The position numbers were made by a program, and so were the translations under genes. Shown one piece after another: positions 21,740 through 23,265 of a stretch of 23,265 nt of DNA (the stretch's first letter is position 1; each line of letters starts with the position of its first letter). A model generated the notes under the pieces. The model had not been told where the DNA came from, searched no databases, and worked only from the letters and a program-made list of their open reading frames with translations. The DNA lies in NCBI GenBank assembly GCA_963660385.1, contig CAVKWQ010000024.1:1-23265 (forward strand), written 5' to 3'. This DNA comes from Avelusimicrobium sp963660385. Its GTDB lineage: Bacteria; Elusimicrobiota; Elusimicrobia; Elusimicrobiales; Elusimicrobiaceae.

Positions 21740-22489
21740 ATGCAAGATAATTTAGATATGATTTACGGGATTCACCCGGTGATGGAAGCGCTGAAAAGCA
21801 AAAAGCGCAACGTTACGCAGTTGTACGTGTCGGACAGCAAGGCCGGCCACCGTGCGGTGGAGGAAATCATCCGCTTGGCCAAACGGTGCAACGCCAAAAT
21901 TGACCGCATTGACAATAAAACGCTGGACCGCCTGACCCGTAACGCCAACCACCAAGGGGTAATGGCTAAAATCCAGCCCATTAAATTAATGAAACTTTCT
22001 ACCGCTATGTACGAGGCCGACGGCAATAAAAAGGACCTTTGGCTGGCCGTGGACGAAATGACCGACCCGCAAAACTTGGGCGCCATTATCCGCAGCGCGG
22101 CCTGCTTGGGGTTCTCCACTATTATTTTGCCGCAACGCCGCACAGTGGGCATTACGCCTGCGGTGTATAAGGTGGCGTGCGGGGCGATTGAAAACATTAA
22201 TATCGTGGAAGTAGCCAACCTGTCCGCCGCGCTTAATGACCTGAAAGAGGAAGGTTTTTGGGTCTATGGGGCTGATATGGCCGGCAAACCCATTAACACA
22301 ATGGATTATGCGTCCCCGGCGGTGTTGGTAATCGGTTCCGAAGGGTTCGGCATCCGCGAAAAGACCGCCGAAAACTGCGATGAAATTATTTCTATTCCGC
22401 AAAAGGGCGGCGTGGAAAGTTTAAACGCTTCTGCCGCGGCGGGCATCATTATGTACGATATGATGTCCAAAGTGCAATTAAAAAAATAG
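21740..22489 (+). CDS. rlmB: TrmH/RlmB-family 23S rRNA (guanosine-2'-O-)-methyltransferase
   Basis: 249 aa. A SPOUT-class methyltransferase that transfers methyl from S-adenosylmethionine to a ribose 2'-OH, by family most likely of 23S rRNA. N-terminal substrate-binding domain 7-80 (MIYGIHPVMEAL start). Motif 1 has Asn112 and catalytic Arg118 (DPQNLGAIIRSA), motif 2 is VLVIGSEGFGIRE with Glu201, and motif 3 is SIPQKGGVESLNASAAAGI with Asn229, forming the trefoil knot. The ATG at 21740 is chosen because GAGG lies five nt before it. A TTG at 21725, overlapping the pfkA stop, lacks such a site. It begins seven nt after pfkA and ends the operon. The exact target base is not determinable here. Confidence 0.92.
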   Translation: MQDNLDMIYGIHPVMEALKSKKRNVTQLYVSDSKAGHRAVEEIIRLAKRCNAKIDRIDNKTLDRLTRNANHQGVMAKIQPIKLMKLSTAMYEADGNKKDLWLAVDEMTDPQNLGAIIRSAACLGFSTIILPQRRTVGITPAVYKVACGAIENINIVEVANLSAALNDLKEEGFWVYGADMAGKPINTMDYASPAVLVIGSEGFGIREKTAENCDEIISIPQKGGVESLNASAAAGIIMYDMMSKVQLKK

Positions 22490-22505
22490 AGATCACTCTC
22501 TCTGT

Positions 22506-22533
22506 AAAAGCCCCGCTTCCGCGGGGCTTTTTT
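22506..22533. terminator. Bidirectional terminator between rlmB and the prepilin gene
   Basis: AGCCCCGC (22509-22516) pairs perfectly with GCGGGGCT (22521-22528) around TTCC, with AAAA before and TTTTTT after. Confidence 0.92.
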
Positions 22534-22534
22534 A

Positions 22535-23203
22535 TTACATTACTCTGCATTGGTTGCTACCGCAAAGCGATTTACAAAGGCCTTTTTTAGTGGCGGGAGC
22601 ATCGTCGCCCTCCCAACAAGTCCAATGGATATCCTCGGAATTTTCATTTTCCTCGTCCAGGTCTGGGAGAAAAGCATAGGTGGATATTGCATCATCACAT
22701 TTACCATTAATCACTTCGGTTACGGCAAAACCGACCCAATAGGCGTGCGTATAACAATAATGATTGCTCTTTACTCCGCCCATAATTTCATTTGTTTCCG
22801 GGAAAGGCAAATCCTCAAATAAATCACAATCATCAGTCATACCCGACAAAACGCACATTTTGTAATTATTGGATATTTTACGCAAGGTTACCAATACTTC
22901 CGTAACGCGGGCCTTTTCCACCGCTTTATTGTATTGCGGCAGAGCTACCGCCGCCAAAATGCCGATAATGAGGACGACTACTAAAAGTTCAATAAGTGTA
23001 AAACCTGCTGTTGCCGTGCGGCCACTTGTTGTTAAGCCGTCATCCCGTAGTGCCTTTATACGGGATCTCGTTGTTATTGCTGTCATTCCCGAGTGTCGTA
23101 GTCGGGAATCTGTTTTTGCCGTGCTTGTTCTCTTCCGAAACAACGGATCCCCGACTAAATTCCTCGGGGATGACGGCAACAAACCATTCATAAATCCTTT
23201 CAT
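22535..23203 (-). CDS. Type IV prepilin-like protein with repeat-derived leader extension
   Basis: 222 aa. The class III signal is at 67-71: Gly67 before the cleavage site, Phe68, and Glu72 at position +5 of the mature chain, followed by the hydrophobic helix ELLVVVLIIGILAAVALPQ. The mature part (155 aa) has eight cysteines (117, 126, 150, 169, 196, 210, 214, 219), suggesting disulfides as in pseudopilins of this group. The leader is 67 residues long; 5-25 is usual. Residues about 11-55 are translated from a three-hairpin repeat, reading DSRLRHSGMT and similar. The start at 23203 is supported by AAGGAG (23209-23214) with 5-nt spacing. MKGF at the start resembles an ordinary short leader, as if the repeat had split it. 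An internal ATG at Met40 lacks a Shine-Dalgarno. Whether the long leader is processed is unknown. Confidence 0.88.
   Translation of the reverse strand: MKGFMNGLLPSSPRNLVGDPLFRKRTSTAKTDSRLRHSGMTAITTRSRIKALRDDGLTTSGRTATAGFTLIELLVVVLIIGILAAVALPQYNKAVEKARVTEVLVTLRKISNNYKMCVLSGMTDDCDLFEDLPFPETNEIMGGVKSNHYCYTHAYWVGFAVTEVINGKCDDAISTYAFLPDLDEENENSEDIHWTCWEGDDAPATKKGLCKSLCGSNQCRVM
23042..23174 (-). repeat. Three-hairpin composite repeat, copy 2, inside the prepilin gene
   Basis: Three perfect 25-nt inverted repeats, each an 8-bp stem and a 9-nt loop: 23042-23066 (ATCCCGTA / TACGGGAT), 23085-23109 (ATTCCCGA / TCGGGAAT) and 23147-23171 (ATCCCCGA / TCGGGGAT). On the minus strand each ends in GGGAT or GGGAAT plus GAC. 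Segment 23069-23152 matches positions 1-84 in reverse complement at 76 of 84 bases, including the 37-nt spacer. The copy lies wholly inside the open prepilin frame. Confidence 0.9.
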
Positions 23204-23265
23204 TTTTTCTCCTTGTTAAGGCCTTTATATTTGGGCAAAACGGCCTTTTATACGCGTTTTTATAC
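23204..23265 (-). promoter_or_regulatory. Upstream region of the prepilin gene
   Basis: Contains the AAGGAG Shine-Dalgarno at 23209-23214, five nt before the start codon. A TATAAA at about 23225-23230 on the minus strand is a possible -10. AAAGGCC occurs twice. No confident -35 is seen and the window ends here. Confidence 0.4.

Noticed and set aside
23084..23086. Internal ATG (Met40) as the real prepilin start, giving a normal-length leader
   Set aside because: It lies in a hairpin arm without a Shine-Dalgarno, whereas the first ATG has a well-placed AAGGAG. It cannot be excluded entirely.
23042..23174. Possible CRISPR array
   Set aside because: Only three palindromes, not identical to each other, with unequal spacers (18 and 37 nt) that are themselves conserved between copies.

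Overview
The window is about 23 kb of compact bacterial chromosome of moderate GC content. It carries 18 convincing protein genes and one tRNA gene. The cell is Gram-negative: peptidoglycan genes (murI, pgeF, murB), two likely outer-membrane beta-barrels and several signal-peptide proteins are present. The prepilin near the right end has a GFTLIELLVVV...ALPQYNKAVEKAR N-terminus. Many paralogues of this type occur in Elusimicrobiota. Together with an ion-pumping pyrophosphatase and a thioferritin-like ferritin, which suit an anaerobe, this makes a gut-type Elusimicrobiota bacterium my best guess. That is an inference; no 16S or database check was possible.

Layout, left to right. Positions 1-118 hold a three-hairpin repeat. 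Next, on the minus strand, is a membrane Ser/Thr kinase with periplasmic TPRs. It is divergent from murI-pgeF (glutamate racemase and peptidoglycan precursor editing). A CPA-type antiporter (minus) is divergent from a response regulator with a GGDEF-like domain. A fluoride channel (crcB) and phosphoglucomutase (pgm) lie on the minus strand. pgm is divergent from an outer-membrane protein gene coupled to murB. tRNA-Asp(GTC) follows. A dCMP deaminase (minus) is divergent from a one-POTRA Omp85-like protein. Then come a Dps-like thioferritin (plus), a secreted protein with a possible protein-glutaminase domain (minus), a K+-independent H+-pyrophosphatase (plus), a two-TM unknown protein (plus) and a secreted M3 peptidase (minus). 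The M3 gene is divergent from a probable operon: ispH fused to a UbiA-like membrane domain, 6-phosphofructokinase, and an rlmB-like rRNA methyltransferase. The window ends with a minus-strand prepilin whose leader is interrupted by a second copy of the three-hairpin repeat.

Two organisational rules stand out. First, about ten of the 18 protein genes have a -10 hexamer ending only 5-7 nt before the ATG and no Shine-Dalgarno, so their mRNAs should be leaderless. The rest have good Shine-Dalgarno sites or are translationally coupled. This rule also fixes several start codons downstream of the longest possible ORF. Second, nearly every convergent pair shares one hairpin terminator with T-tracts on both sides.

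The most interesting items are: the hairpin repeat that has become in-frame coding sequence in the prepilin leader, with a 76/84 matching copy at the other end of the window; the IspH-UbiA-like fusion; the leaderless promoter architecture; and the secreted protein-glutaminase-like protein. No phage, transposase or CRISPR system is visible.
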